Source of the DNA: Bacteroidota bacterium
GTDB lineage: Bacteria > Bacteroidota > Bacteroidia > Flavobacteriales_D > Crocinitomicaceae
Assembly: GCA_030148165.1 (NCBI GenBank)
Contig: JASBTZ010000003.1
Location: forward strand, 806,001 to 870,000
Direction: 5' to 3'
DNA length: 64,000 nucleotides
Shown here piece after piece: positions 56,243 through 64,000 of this stretch. Position 1 is the first letter of the stretch. Every line of letters begins with the position of its first letter. The position numbers were made by a program, and so were the translations under genes. Below the pieces are notes generated by a model. It saw nothing but the letters and a program-made list of their open reading frames with translations, ran no database searches and was not told the origin of the DNA.

Positions 56243-58243
56243 TTGTTAAGATCAACCTACATATTACTACTAATTCTATTTCTTGCCGGTAATGCATCTG
56301 CACAATTGTATCGAGGGATTAAGGAGGTTGCCCCTTACAAAGAAAAGCTGGCTAAAATTGACAATTACTTACAGCTTGATCCGCAGCAATGCGAAGCGGA
56401 CTTCGATAATCTTTACAAGATCGCGGTCAAGGAAGACAATAAAACGCTGTTAACCGTACTGGAAATCTATCGGGGAACGATCAATTATTATACGGGACAG
56501 AATGATTCAGCAGCTGTGAATTTCGAGCGGGCAACTAATCTGGCGGTTGAGATCGGCAATGAGCAATTACGATCAACTGCTTCCATTCGTAGACTCTTTG
56601 TTATTGATCGCAATGCAGACGCTAAGATCATGCTGGGGTTAATGACCGAAGAATACGATCAGGCAAAAGCCAACAAGGATACTTTGAATATGATCTATTC
56701 ACTAAACGGATTGGCCATGTACAACGAAAGGCTGGATAGTACGGACCGATCGATCGACCTCTACGTAAAAGCGATGCAGATCGCAAAAGAAAACAACAAT
56801 CAATTCGAATACGGCTTCCTTCTGAACAACCTCGCCCTTTTACAGCTACGTATGAAATCGAATGATGATGCTTATAAAGATTTACAGGAAGGAATTGAAA
56901 TTGCGAAAGGTCTCGAGAATATTAGACTTGAACTCACCCTTCGTGAAAACCTGGGATACTATTACATGGCGGTAGATTCGATTGAGCTGGCAGAAGAAGA
57001 ATACCGGCACACACTCGAACTCGCCAACAAGCGAAACTATGCTCAACTGGCGTTTAACTCTCTGGTAAACCTGGGAGTCGTAGAACGTGTTAAAGGCAAC
57101 AACGAACGCGCAGATTCGCTGATGGAGGTAGCGTTGGACAAAGCAAAAGAAACGAAGCTTTACTATGCTATCCCCGCCATATTCATCAATCGCGCACAAC
57201 TCGCCAAGAGCAAGAAACAGTTCAAACTGATGGATCAATTCCTTGATTCAGCGAAATTCTATAGCAAGTACAGTTCAGCCAATGAGGTGCAGGAGGCTAT
57301 TTACGTACTCAAATACCAGGAGTTTCGCGATAAGAAGGATTTTGAAACAGCACTCGATTATTATCGAAAACTAACCAGTTTCCGGGATTCCATGGATCAT
57401 GAGGGACACCTTCAGGTCATGCGCGAATTACAGCTGAAATACGATGTTGAGAAGAAGGAGAAGCAGCGAATGGAAGAGAAAAATGCCTATGAAAAACAGC
57501 TGGACCAACAGGAACTGGATAACGCCCGACTCCGCCAAAACATTGGAATTGTGATAGTAATCTTGGTAATAATTGTAGCAGGATTTGTGATCTATTACTT
57601 CCGGGCAAAACATCGAAAAGAGATCGAGTTCAGTGATGCTATCGTGAACAAATTGGAAGAAGAACGTGGTAGGATCGCGAGAGATCTGCACGATGGCCTC
57701 GGACAGAGTTTGATCATATTAAAGAACAAGTTCAACACGGTAAACGTCGGCGAGAATGAAAAGAAGAAGATCGAGGAGGTAGATAATTCCTTCGCGGAAG
57801 TTATTGAGGAGGTGCGAAGTATTTCCCGATCATTGATTCCACCGGAATTGCGCAGGCTTGGACTGAAGAAGGCGATTGAGAAAATGCTTAAGGATATTGA
57901 GCAATCGACCAAAATAATGGTCACCTCAGACCTTGATTGTCTGGACAAATTGAAACTTGAGTCCGCGAAAGAGATTCGGGTCTATCGGATCATTCAGGAG
58001 TTAACGAACAACACGGTTAAACATGCCGGAGCAACTTCACTCAAGGTTGAACTATTGGAAGAAAACGGTACTTGTTCACTTATCTATCAGGATAACGGGA
58101 AGGGATTCGACGCAGATAAGACACATGAGAACTCAGTTGGAATGCGCAGCATCCGGCAAAGATTGAGATATTTGCATGGTACCATTAAATTTGAGAAGCC
58201 ACCGAAAGGCATCAAGGCGATTATAAGGTTTAAAGTGAATTAG
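56243..58243 (+). CDS. TPR sensor histidine kinase (HisKA_3/NarX type)
   Basis: 666 residues. A signal peptide (1-20) is followed by TPR helices at ~50-400, a membrane helix at 434-453 and a HisKA_3 dimerisation domain (ARDLHDGLGQSL, His483). The HATPase end has the N-box ELTNNTVKHA, G1 DNGKGFD and G2 GMRSIRQR. It phosphorylates the response regulator encoded 2 bases downstream. The TPR part is predicted outside the inner membrane, as in the two SpoIIE proteins. No in-frame ATG exists upstream; TTG at 56243 is the best start, but it lies within TACTTTGTTAAGA, which is also at the TonB receptor start. An ATT at 56231 is the only other full-length option. Confidence 0.9.
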   Translation: MLRSTYILLLILFLAGNASAQLYRGIKEVAPYKEKLAKIDNYLQLDPQQCEADFDNLYKIAVKEDNKTLLTVLEIYRGTINYYTGQNDSAAVNFERATNLAVEIGNEQLRSTASIRRLFVIDRNADAKIMLGLMTEEYDQAKANKDTLNMIYSLNGLAMYNERLDSTDRSIDLYVKAMQIAKENNNQFEYGFLLNNLALLQLRMKSNDDAYKDLQEGIEIAKGLENIRLELTLRENLGYYYMAVDSIELAEEEYRHTLELANKRNYAQLAFNSLVNLGVVERVKGNNERADSLMEVALDKAKETKLYYAIPAIFINRAQLAKSKKQFKLMDQFLDSAKFYSKYSSANEVQEAIYVLKYQEFRDKKDFETALDYYRKLTSFRDSMDHEGHLQVMRELQLKYDVEKKEKQRMEEKNAYEKQLDQQELDNARLRQNIGIVIVILVIIVAGFVIYYFRAKHRKEIEFSDAIVNKLEEERGRIARDLHDGLGQSLIILKNKFNTVNVGENEKKKIEEVDNSFAEVIEEVRSISRSLIPPELRRLGLKKAIEKMLKDIEQSTKIMVTSDLDCLDKLKLESAKEIRVYRIIQELTNNTVKHAGATSLKVELLEENGTCSLIYQDNGKGFDADKTHENSVGMRSIRQRLRYLHGTIKFEKPPKGIKAIIRFKVN

Positions 58244-58244
58244 T

Positions 58245-58907
58245 ATGAAGATACTACTGGCAGACGATCATCCGATTTTTCGTAAAGGGCTCAAGATGCT
58301 CATCGAAGATCATTATACACATTGTTCGATTACGGAGTGCAATAATGGTCAGGAAGCAATTGATAAGCTGGCGCTGGAAAAGCATCTGATAACGGTTCTG
58401 GATATTGACATGCCCGAGAAATCGGGAATTGACGTATTGAAATACATCAAGGAAAACAAGATCAAAACCAAAGCGATCATACTTACGATGCACAACGATG
58501 AGCTTTTCTTCAATGAAGCATTCAATCAGGGAGCACTGGGCTTTCTGCTAAAAGAAGATTCAACTTTAGAGATCGTGGAGTGCATTGAGAAGGTCATGAG
58601 TGATATACCATTCGTTAGTAACAAGCTGACCAATTACCTGAAAAACAGAAAGAAATTCAATTCGCGCATCAACACGATCCGAGCGGGTATTGAATCTTTG
58701 TCCAAAGCTGAATTCAATACACTTCAATTGGTTTCGGATAATAAAACGTCTAAAGAGATCGCGGAACTCTTATTCGTAACAGAAAAATCCGTTGAAAACT
58801 ACCGATCCCGAATCTGTAAGAAGTTGAGTCTCAAGGGAGGTAGTAATGTTTTGTACAAATGGTGTGTCGAAAACAAGGATCTTATTCAGGAATACAAGTC
58901 GAAATAA
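58245..58907 (+). CDS. NarL/LuxR-family response regulator
   Basis: 220 residues. The receiver domain has the acidic pair DD (7-8), phospho-acceptor Asp53 in VLDIDMP, Thr81 and Lys103, so it should be phosphorylated by the kinase encoded just upstream. Residues ~150-212 are a LuxR-type helix-turn-helix (LSKAEFNTLQLVSDNKTSKE, KSVENYRSRICKKL). It is a DNA-binding transcription regulator. The CGGTTTAGTA motif lies 24 bases after its stop, and copies occur upstream of surface-protein genes; that it binds this motif is only a hypothesis. Confidence 0.93.
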   Translation: MKILLADDHPIFRKGLKMLIEDHYTHCSITECNNGQEAIDKLALEKHLITVLDIDMPEKSGIDVLKYIKENKIKTKAIILTMHNDELFFNEAFNQGALGFLLKEDSTLEIVECIEKVMSDIPFVSNKLTNYLKNRKKFNSRINTIRAGIESLSKAEFNTLQLVSDNKTSKEIAELLFVTEKSVENYRSRICKKLSLKGGSNVLYKWCVENKDLIQEYKSK

Positions 58908-58910
58908 TTA

Positions 58911-58926
58911 GAGGGGGAATCCCCTC
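58911..58926 (+). other. Hairpin after the response regulator gene
   Basis: GAGGGG (58911-58916) pairs with CCCCTC (58921-58926) around GAAT. No T-run follows, so it is a poor terminator; it directly precedes CGGTTTAGTA and resembles the GGGTTAACCC-CCCCTC arrangement at 53103-53115. Confidence 0.45.
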
Positions 58927-58931
58927 AAAAT

Positions 58932-58941
58932 CGGTTTAGTA
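58932..58941 (+). promoter_or_regulatory. CGGTTTAGTA motif, copy 3
   Basis: Exact 10-base motif with CCCCTC five bases upstream. A -7-like TAATATTG (58967-58974) follows 25 bases after it. No protein gene lies downstream on this strand before the terminator at 59119, so it may drive a short RNA. Confidence 0.45.
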
Positions 58942-59118
58942 ATGACGTTGCGACCGATCTATTTCTTAATATTGAATCAGACAGAGAGGCGTTCTCTTCA
59001 CTTCAAATTTTAGTTTAAGTAATACGTTGATTAAGTAGTAATAGTCTTAAGAAGAAACGCTTATTCGAGATGTCGTTTGTATGGTACGTTAGTTTGGCAT
59101 TAAGAATCTGTTTGGAAT

Positions 59119-59148
59119 AAAAGCCCCTCGCTCGAGGGGCTTTTCTTT
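59119..59148. terminator. Bidirectional rho-independent terminator
   Basis: AAAAGCCCCTCG (59119-59130) pairs with CGAGGGGCTTTT (59133-59144). A long perfect stem with A/T flanks can end comEC on the minus strand and any plus-strand transcript. Confidence 0.92.
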
Positions 59149-59153
59149 TGCAC

Positions 59154-61088
59154 TCAATCAAGCGTCAGTATCAAAGCCCCTTGTTTCAACGACTCTTCAT
59201 CGCTTCCAATCGACAAATAAGGCATGTATATGTTTTGAATTCCTTTTTTCTTCTTGCTGCTATAAGTGCGATGTAGTAATAGAGTTTGGTCAACCAATAA
59301 GCACTCTAAAAAATCTTTCGTGTATTTGAATGAAGTTTGAATTTTGGATAAACTGTAATCACCTTCACCAAGTGGAATAAATGAAACAGAACCCGGACGC
59401 ACTTTCTGATAATCACCCATGAGTCGTTCAGCCTGTCGCAATGCTTTGTCATTATCTTCATAAAAGCACAGAATTTCATCACCCTTTTTAACGGAAACAA
59501 CAAGCTTATTGGAATTGAAAAGAACGAACTCGTCGCTCGTCATATTTTGATAGCGATCCAACTGGATCAACACCACCAACACAGCGATGACAGGTCCCCA
59601 TAAATACCATCTTTCCCGAAAGCTTTTGATTAAGATAATAGCTAACAAACAAGTATAGATTGTCAATAACAAATAAGACGAAGTGTCAAATCCGGTAGCG
59701 ACAGATCCTGGGATCGACTCGACAAATTGGATAAAGTAAAGCATCGCAAACAACGTGAATCCAAGTAGTAAACCAATTGCTTTTCCTAGCATGTGAATTG
59801 ACCCAACTGCAAAGAGAATGAGGCCTAAACCGAGTATGACTCCGGCCAGAACCATGACGCCTAGATTCGAGATCATAAAGTAATTCGGGAACTGATGAAA
59901 ATAGTACAGCGACAAAGGTGTCGTAAACACCTGTGCTGCGATACCAACAGAGGTTCCTTCCCAAATGCGCTGCAAGATGAGGTTTTCAAGGTAAATAAAC
60001 TTGCTTATCTTTTTGTACAGAAGCAGGATCCCCAGCATAGCCAGATACGATAGCTGAAATCCGATATCCCAAATAATCAGTGGGTCGATTACAATTAGCA
60101 GAAAAGCAGAAAAGAACAGTGCGTTAAGGGAATTGTGCTGCTTACTCATAAACTGCGAACCAAGCAGAATCGAAAACATGAGTGATGCCCGAACTACAGA
60201 TGGCGAAAAGTTGGTGACTCCTGCATATAACCACGTGATAACAAGCACGACAATTAAGGCATTCCGCTTCGTTAGAACACGTGAAAACCGCTGCAAGACA
60301 TACATCAGTAAATACATGATTATCCCCACATGTAATCCTGAAACCGCTAACACATGCATCGCACCGGCATTGGCAAAACTATTCCTCGTTTCGAGACTCA
60401 AATTCGATTTATCACCGAGCAATATTGCTTTCGCTATGCCTAAGACCTTTTCGGGCACATGTCTGTCCAATAAAGTTGAAAAATGAAGTCGTAATCCTTT
60501 AAAGAACGAACGAATCAAGCCGGGATCTCCCTTTTCAAGAACGAGGTAGTTCTCCCGACCAATGAATGTCATGCTTCGAATTTGTTTGGATCTCCAATAA
60601 CCTTTCGCATCAAATTCACCGGGATTATCATTGTTTTCAATCGGAAGAACATCTCCCCTGGTCATGATCAGATCTCCTTCTGCTAACTCGTTTCTGGAGT
60701 AAAATAAAATACGTTCGCTTGTCGCCCGCAGTTCGCTAGAATCAACGATGAAGTTAATCTGACCTACTCCCTTCTTCCAGACTTTATCACTTGCGTCCAT
60801 TTCTTCCACTGTCAGAATAAAAGAGCTGTCCCGCAATTCGATCCCTTCGTCTGCCACGGTCGTACTATAAAATAAGAGTGCTCCCAGCAATGGTATGATA
60901 CTCAATATCAACCCTCCTTTTAAATCACCTGTCTTAATTACCCCCTCAATCTTCGCACGTACCAGCGATGCAACGAATATCAAATAGACGATCAACCAAT
61001 ACCAGATAGCAATCATTTCCGAGCTGATCACACCGATGATCAACAAGGTCGTAATGAACACAAATGGCGATTTATAGAACTGATTCAT
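59154..61088 (-). CDS. comEC: ComEC/Rec2 family DNA uptake channel protein
   Basis: 644 residues. The N-terminal two membrane helices and an OB-like domain (DUF4131-like, ~25-190) are followed by the Competence domain with many membrane helices (~200-510). Signature segments are AILLGDKSNLS and NAGAMHVLAVSGLHVGI. In naturally competent bacteria ComEC carries single-stranded DNA across the inner membrane. The metallo-beta-lactamase domain found at the C-terminus of many homologues is absent; instead ~110 unrelated residues follow, as in other Bacteroidota forms that I recall. No other competence gene is near, so uptake activity is not proven. Single-gene transcript ending at the 59119 terminator. 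Confidence 0.88.
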   Translation of the reverse strand: MNQFYKSPFVFITTLLIIGVISSEMIAIWYWLIVYLIFVASLVRAKIEGVIKTGDLKGGLILSIIPLLGALLFYSTTVADEGIELRDSSFILTVEEMDASDKVWKKGVGQINFIVDSSELRATSERILFYSRNELAEGDLIMTRGDVLPIENNDNPGEFDAKGYWRSKQIRSMTFIGRENYLVLEKGDPGLIRSFFKGLRLHFSTLLDRHVPEKVLGIAKAILLGDKSNLSLETRNSFANAGAMHVLAVSGLHVGIIMYLLMYVLQRFSRVLTKRNALIVVLVITWLYAGVTNFSPSVVRASLMFSILLGSQFMSKQHNSLNALFFSAFLLIVIDPLIIWDIGFQLSYLAMLGILLLYKKISKFIYLENLILQRIWEGTSVGIAAQVFTTPLSLYYFHQFPNYFMISNLGVMVLAGVILGLGLILFAVGSIHMLGKAIGLLLGFTLFAMLYFIQFVESIPGSVATGFDTSSYLLLTIYTCLLAIILIKSFRERWYLWGPVIAVLVVLIQLDRYQNMTSDEFVLFNSNKLVVSVKKGDEILCFYEDNDKALRQAERLMGDYQKVRPGSVSFIPLGEGDYSLSKIQTSFKYTKDFLECLLVDQTLLLHRTYSSKKKKGIQNIYMPYLSIGSDEESLKQGALILTLD

Positions 61089-61221
61089 GTAGTGGCAAGG
61101 TAATTTTCAAGAATCAACATTAAATATAATCAACTCCTTTATTTTTTAAAATGTTGAGTCTGAATGGAATAATTATCCGGGTTAATCGTTTGTTTTATAG
61201 ATGTTCACACAAATTCTTACT

Positions 61222-61539
61222 ATGAAAAAAGCTACCTATTTCTTAGCAGCACTGTTAACAACTATTACTGTCATATCGTGTAAAAAGAATGATACCAAAA
61301 TAACCTGTGATGGATCCAATCCGACTTACACCTCTTACGTAAAGAACCTGGTAGACAATAACTGTGTCAGCTGTCATAGTAATTTCGCTACCTACTCGGG
61401 ATTATCTACTGTAACAACAAATGGTAAGTTTGAACAGAAAGTTCTGATCGAACAGTCCATGCCAAAAAATGGCTCCTTGTCTACGGAAGAACTTAAAAAA
61501 TTACAGTGCTGGGTGGATAATGGTTTTCCTGAGAATTAG
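61222..61539 (+). CDS. Small cytochrome c-like lipoprotein
   Basis: 105 residues from the ATG at 61222. MKKATYFLAALLTTITVISC is a lipoprotein signal with Cys as acceptor. The mature part has one c-type heme motif NCVSCH, and a later QSMPKNGSLSTEELKKLQCW segment that looks like the cytochrome c C-terminal region with a Met as possible second ligand. It is probably anchored in the periplasm or outer membrane. An earlier in-frame ATG at 61201 would add 7 residues before the signal and is less likely. No respiratory gene is adjacent, so its electron partner is unknown. Confidence 0.72.
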   Translation: MKKATYFLAALLTTITVISCKKNDTKITCDGSNPTYTSYVKNLVDNNCVSCHSNFATYSGLSTVTTNGKFEQKVLIEQSMPKNGSLSTEELKKLQCWVDNGFPEN

Positions 61540-61588
61540 TATCGAAAAAGGCTTCGCCTTGCATCAATGCAGACGATGTTTTCAATGA

Positions 61589-61705
61589 TTGCTTAATGTT
61601 CGACAGACATTACGATTCCTGTTTGATGAATCGAGTAAAAACGTAGCCTATGATCCGGACAGCGCTTATGGTTACTGCTGGGTGTTGATCACGGCAAGTA
61701 AATAA
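61589..61705 (+). pseudogene. Possible gene remnant (open frame without start)
   Basis: The frame after a TGA at 61586-61588 stays open to TAA at 61703 and ends with YDPDSAYGYCWVLITASK, which looks like real protein. There is no ATG or GTG start and no match I recognise. It may be the tail of a degraded gene between the lipoprotein gene and the AT-rich ATPase gene. Confidence 0.25.
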
Positions 61706-61773
61706 AATTGTCCTGATTTAAAGAAACTTTTCAGAGGGGTAACTATGATTGAATAAAACAATTTAAATATTAT

Positions 61774-63237
61774 TTAGTACATCCCTAAAGCTGGTCTGTA
61801 TAGAAACGGCACCAATAATTCAGGTTCATTTTGATTATCATTTTCCAATTTAAAAATACCAAGATCTATCATTTTCTTAGCAATAATTCTAGAGTCCTTT
61901 TTACTGATACCCCAAGCTTCTTTTAAGTCATTAATCCTTAATCGAACCTTTTTCTTTTTCAGTCTATGGAGGTAAATGCTCAATCCAGGGTATTCTGAGA
62001 TAACTGTATCATATTTAAGTTTAGATGCTCTCCTAAATCCAATTTTAATAGCATCAGAACCAATTAAACACTTTGAAGGTAATTTCTCTCCATCTTGCAA
62101 CTTCTTTTTCTGTGCCTTTATTGATTCATTAGTAAGATGTATTAATTCCCTCGGAGAACAATTTCCATTTCCATCAGTTAACATGGAAATCATCCATTTG
62201 AACGAATGCCTTTTATCCCCAGATGTAACTGTCTCCTCAAATATATTATTGAATAAATTGAGCTTTGCACCTTTGGACTTCTTGACGTCCTTCTTCTTTA
62301 ATTTATAAAATTTAAGCAATGCCTCATTTTCTATCAATCTAGACATTAATAGATTAAAAAGAGAATCTTCATCCCATGAAATGTCATCATGTTTGGTTAT
62401 ATGGCTTAACTCACGAAACCCTTTCTCAATAATTCTATTCCAGATATCGTCTCGTAAAAAAATTATCAATCGAATATTCTCGAATTCAAACAAATCGACA
62501 TACACTTTGAATAATGCTCTCAACGCATTCACTTCAAGTTCCAAGCTCTCTAGAAACACAACGTCTAATCGATCAATGGATATCCAAACCCTATTGCCAT
62601 TCTCAGCTAATGACTTATTTATTAGGTCATACAAATAGTTAATGGATACAATACCTTTATCCGCTTCAGCTGTAGAGGGTTCAGATAAAACAATATTGCA
62701 ACTATAACTATCAAGGCCACCTACCTCATTGAAATTGATTTTCGGTTCAAATTGTGGATTGAAATTAAGAAGATAGTCTCTCACCATTCTTAACATTGAT
62801 GGAAAGGTAAAACTTCTAGGCATAAGATTAGATTCTTGCAACTTTTGAACTACTTCCTTATAATATGCGTCGTCATACTTAAACTCCATTAACTTATTTA
62901 CAAGAATTAAAATAAAATAAAGTTTCCAGATATGATTGAATTCTACTTCGCCTGTTGGAGGGTTTGTTTTTAAGTCTTTAAATGCTGCTCCTCCTCTTGG
63001 GTTAACCGCAGGTACTAGCAAAACGTCTTGTTCAAATAATTCATTACTACTAGACGTTAGGTAATTGTAGAGCGCACTCTTTCCTGACCCCTTACACCCA
63101 AATATCACATCAGTTTCATTCTCAATTATTCCATCCCAGATATAAGTCTTTTGGAAATATTTTTTAAGACCGTCTGTTTCATTTTCAGCAACTCTTGAAC
63201 CTGCCGATGTCTCTTTTATTACTTTACTATCACTCAT
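61774..63237 (-). CDS. P-loop ATPase, Sll1717-like family
   Basis: 487 residues. Walker A is GCKGSGKS (47-54). A Walker B-like strand is WISIDRLD (218-225), followed by IIFLRDDIWNRI (~258-269), a sensor-like stretch seen in KAP/STAND-type ATPases. The C-terminus (~430-475, LRINDLKEAWGISKKDSRII) looks like a winged helix. This matches the family annotated as Sll1717-like P-loop ATPases, whose function is unknown and which are often scattered on accessory loci. The gene is clearly AT-rich compared with its neighbours, which suggests transfer. No membrane helix is seen. Function is not claimed; an involvement in defence is speculation. Confidence 0.72.
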   Translation of the reverse strand: MSDSKVIKETSAGSRVAENETDGLKKYFQKTYIWDGIIENETDVIFGCKGSGKSALYNYLTSSSNELFEQDVLLVPAVNPRGGAAFKDLKTNPPTGEVEFNHIWKLYFILILVNKLMEFKYDDAYYKEVVQKLQESNLMPRSFTFPSMLRMVRDYLLNFNPQFEPKINFNEVGGLDSYSCNIVLSEPSTAEADKGIVSINYLYDLINKSLAENGNRVWISIDRLDVVFLESLELEVNALRALFKVYVDLFEFENIRLIIFLRDDIWNRIIEKGFRELSHITKHDDISWDEDSLFNLLMSRLIENEALLKFYKLKKKDVKKSKGAKLNLFNNIFEETVTSGDKRHSFKWMISMLTDGNGNCSPRELIHLTNESIKAQKKKLQDGEKLPSKCLIGSDAIKIGFRRASKLKYDTVISEYPGLSIYLHRLKKKKVRLRINDLKEAWGISKKDSRIIAKKMIDLGIFKLENDNQNEPELLVPFLYRPALGMY

Positions 63238-63304
63238 TTATGAATACCAATACAACGTTTTCTAATTCATTCGAAGACAATTTAGCCCAAATCATTGAAA
63301 TACC

Positions 63305-63312
63305 TATCTTTG
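63305..63312 (+). promoter_or_regulatory. -7 element of thrS
   Basis: TATCTTTG, a perfect TAnnTTTG, 25 bases before the ATG at 63338. At the -33 distance there is TTTAG and no clear TTG. Confidence 0.5.
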
Positions 63313-63337
63313 TCTTCTAAATTTTTGGAAGAAAAAC

Positions 63338-64000
63338 ATGATTAACATTACCCTACCAGATGGTTCTGTGAAGCAAGTCGAGAAAGGCACTACCTCGCTG
63401 GATATAGCGAGAGGTATCTCCGAAGGACTTGCCCGAAACGTCCTGGCTGCTAAGGTCAACGGCGAAGTAATTGATTCTATGCGTCCGATCAATGAGGATG
63501 CAACGCTTCAGTTACTCACCTGGAATGATCTGGAAGGTAAGTCAACCATGTGGCACTCCTCTGCTCACTTAATGGCAGAAGCGATCGAGTTCCATTATCC
63601 GGGTGTAAAACTCGCTATCGGACCTCCGATCAAAAATGGTTTTTACTACGATGTGGACTTTTTGGATCATACTTTTACAGACGCCGATCTACCGAAGATC
63701 GAGCAGAAAATGAAGGAGCTGGCCAAAGAAAAAAATGAGTTTATCCGTCAGGAAATTTCCAAGGAAGATGCTATCAAGTACTTCAAGGAAAAAGACGATG
63801 AATATAAATTGGAGTTGATCGATGGGCTGGAAGATGGTGAAATCACTTTCTATACCCAGGGTGAATTTACAGACCTTTGTCGTGGACCACACATTCCACA
63901 TACCGGTTACATCAAAGCCGTGAAGCTTACTTCCATTGCCGGCGCTTACTGGCGTGGAGATGAAAATCGAAAGCAGCTGACACGTGTTTACGGAATTACT
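63338..64000 (+). CDS. thrS: Threonyl-tRNA synthetase, N-terminal part (runs off the window)
   Basis: 221 codons from the ATG at 63338, open to the window end. Residues ~1-62 form a TGS domain (ITLPDGSVKQVEKGTTSLDI). Residues ~63-221 are the editing domain, with the zinc-dependent HxxxH motif (His73, His77 in MWHSSAHLM) and CRGPH (Cys181, His185) that hydrolyse mischarged Ser-tRNA. The catalytic core lies beyond the edge. The enzyme charges tRNA-Thr in the cytoplasm. Bacterial thrS is often followed by infC-rpmI-rplT; this could be looked for in the next bases. Confidence 0.95.
   Translation, partial: MINITLPDGSVKQVEKGTTSLDIARGISEGLARNVLAAKVNGEVIDSMRPINEDATLQLLTWNDLEGKSTMWHSSAHLMAEAIEFHYPGVKLAIGPPIKNGFYYDVDFLDHTFTDADLPKIEQKMKELAKEKNEFIRQEISKEDAIKYFKEKDDEYKLELIDGLEDGEITFYTQGEFTDLCRGPHIPHTGYIKAVKLTSIAGAYWRGDENRKQLTRVYGIT

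Noticed and set aside
61551-61563. Hairpin AAGGC-TTC-GCCTT after the cytochrome-like lipoprotein gene
   Set aside because: Short stem without a T-run; not convincing as a terminator.

Overview
The window looks like a chromosomal segment of a Bacteroidota bacterium, most likely in or near the Flavobacteriales. The evidence is: many secreted proteins ending in type IX secretion system (T9SS) sorting domains or in the gliding-motility-associated C-terminal domain, a TonB-dependent receptor with a carboxypeptidase-like N-domain, a fused E1 alpha/beta 2-oxoacid dehydrogenase, a fused IcmF-type acyl-CoA mutase, TPR-linked SpoIIE phosphatases, moderate-to-low GC, few Shine-Dalgarno sequences, and promoter elements of the TAnnTTTG type. 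No rRNA, tRNA, CRISPR array, transposase or prophage was found, and no gene-free stretch exceeds 300 bases.

Layout. 1-2375: 3' end of a cysteine phosphatase gene, then a two-gene cassette (small T9SS-sorted protein plus a large repeat protein with an S74-like C-terminus). 2446-12000: two PKD/Ig-like giant surface proteins, a TPR-SpoIIE phosphatase, a T9SS protein and small secreted proteins. 12144-16682: a fructosamine-kinase-like protein, a DUF2141 protein, a secreted unknown and the histidine-degradation pair hutG-hutF. 16778-18942: a second copy of the two-gene surface cassette. 19010-30045: OmpA-like protein, hemE, ung, a lipoprotein, a TonB receptor, an esterase, a LolA-like protein, the E1 dehydrogenase and gdhA. 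30287-35517: two more mosaic surface proteins. 35619-44123: DUF4197 lipoprotein, nucleoside phosphorylase, cutC, two parvulin-like secreted proteins, icmF and a sarcosine-oxidase-like enzyme. 44217-53040: subtilase, DUF6132 protein, lemA-DUF2207 operon, CocE-type hydrolase, GNAT and a second TPR-SpoIIE phosphatase. 53182-58907: a 994-residue T9SS protein and a TPR histidine kinase with its NarL/LuxR-type regulator. 59154-64000: comEC, a cytochrome-like lipoprotein, an AT-rich accessory-looking P-loop ATPase gene and the 5' part of thrS, which runs off the window.

How the genes work together. About a quarter of the coding capacity makes T9SS-exported or gliding-type surface proteins. Around them are envelope genes (OmpA, LolA-like, TonB receptor, LemA, DUF2207) and three envelope-spanning TPR sensors with two kinds of output. 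The rest is housekeeping and carbon/nitrogen metabolism (hemE, ung, gdhA, hutF/hutG, E1, icmF, thrS). The points most worth a second look are: the duplicated two-gene surface cassette; the mosaic relation of three giant surface proteins; the motif CGGTTTAGTA, found in three intergenic regions and next to a LuxR-type regulator in one of them; a repeat-packed intergenic region at 11944-12172; TAnnTTTG elements 4-5 bases before ATG codons, which suggest leaderless mRNAs; and the AT-rich ATPase island at 61.5-63.2 kb.
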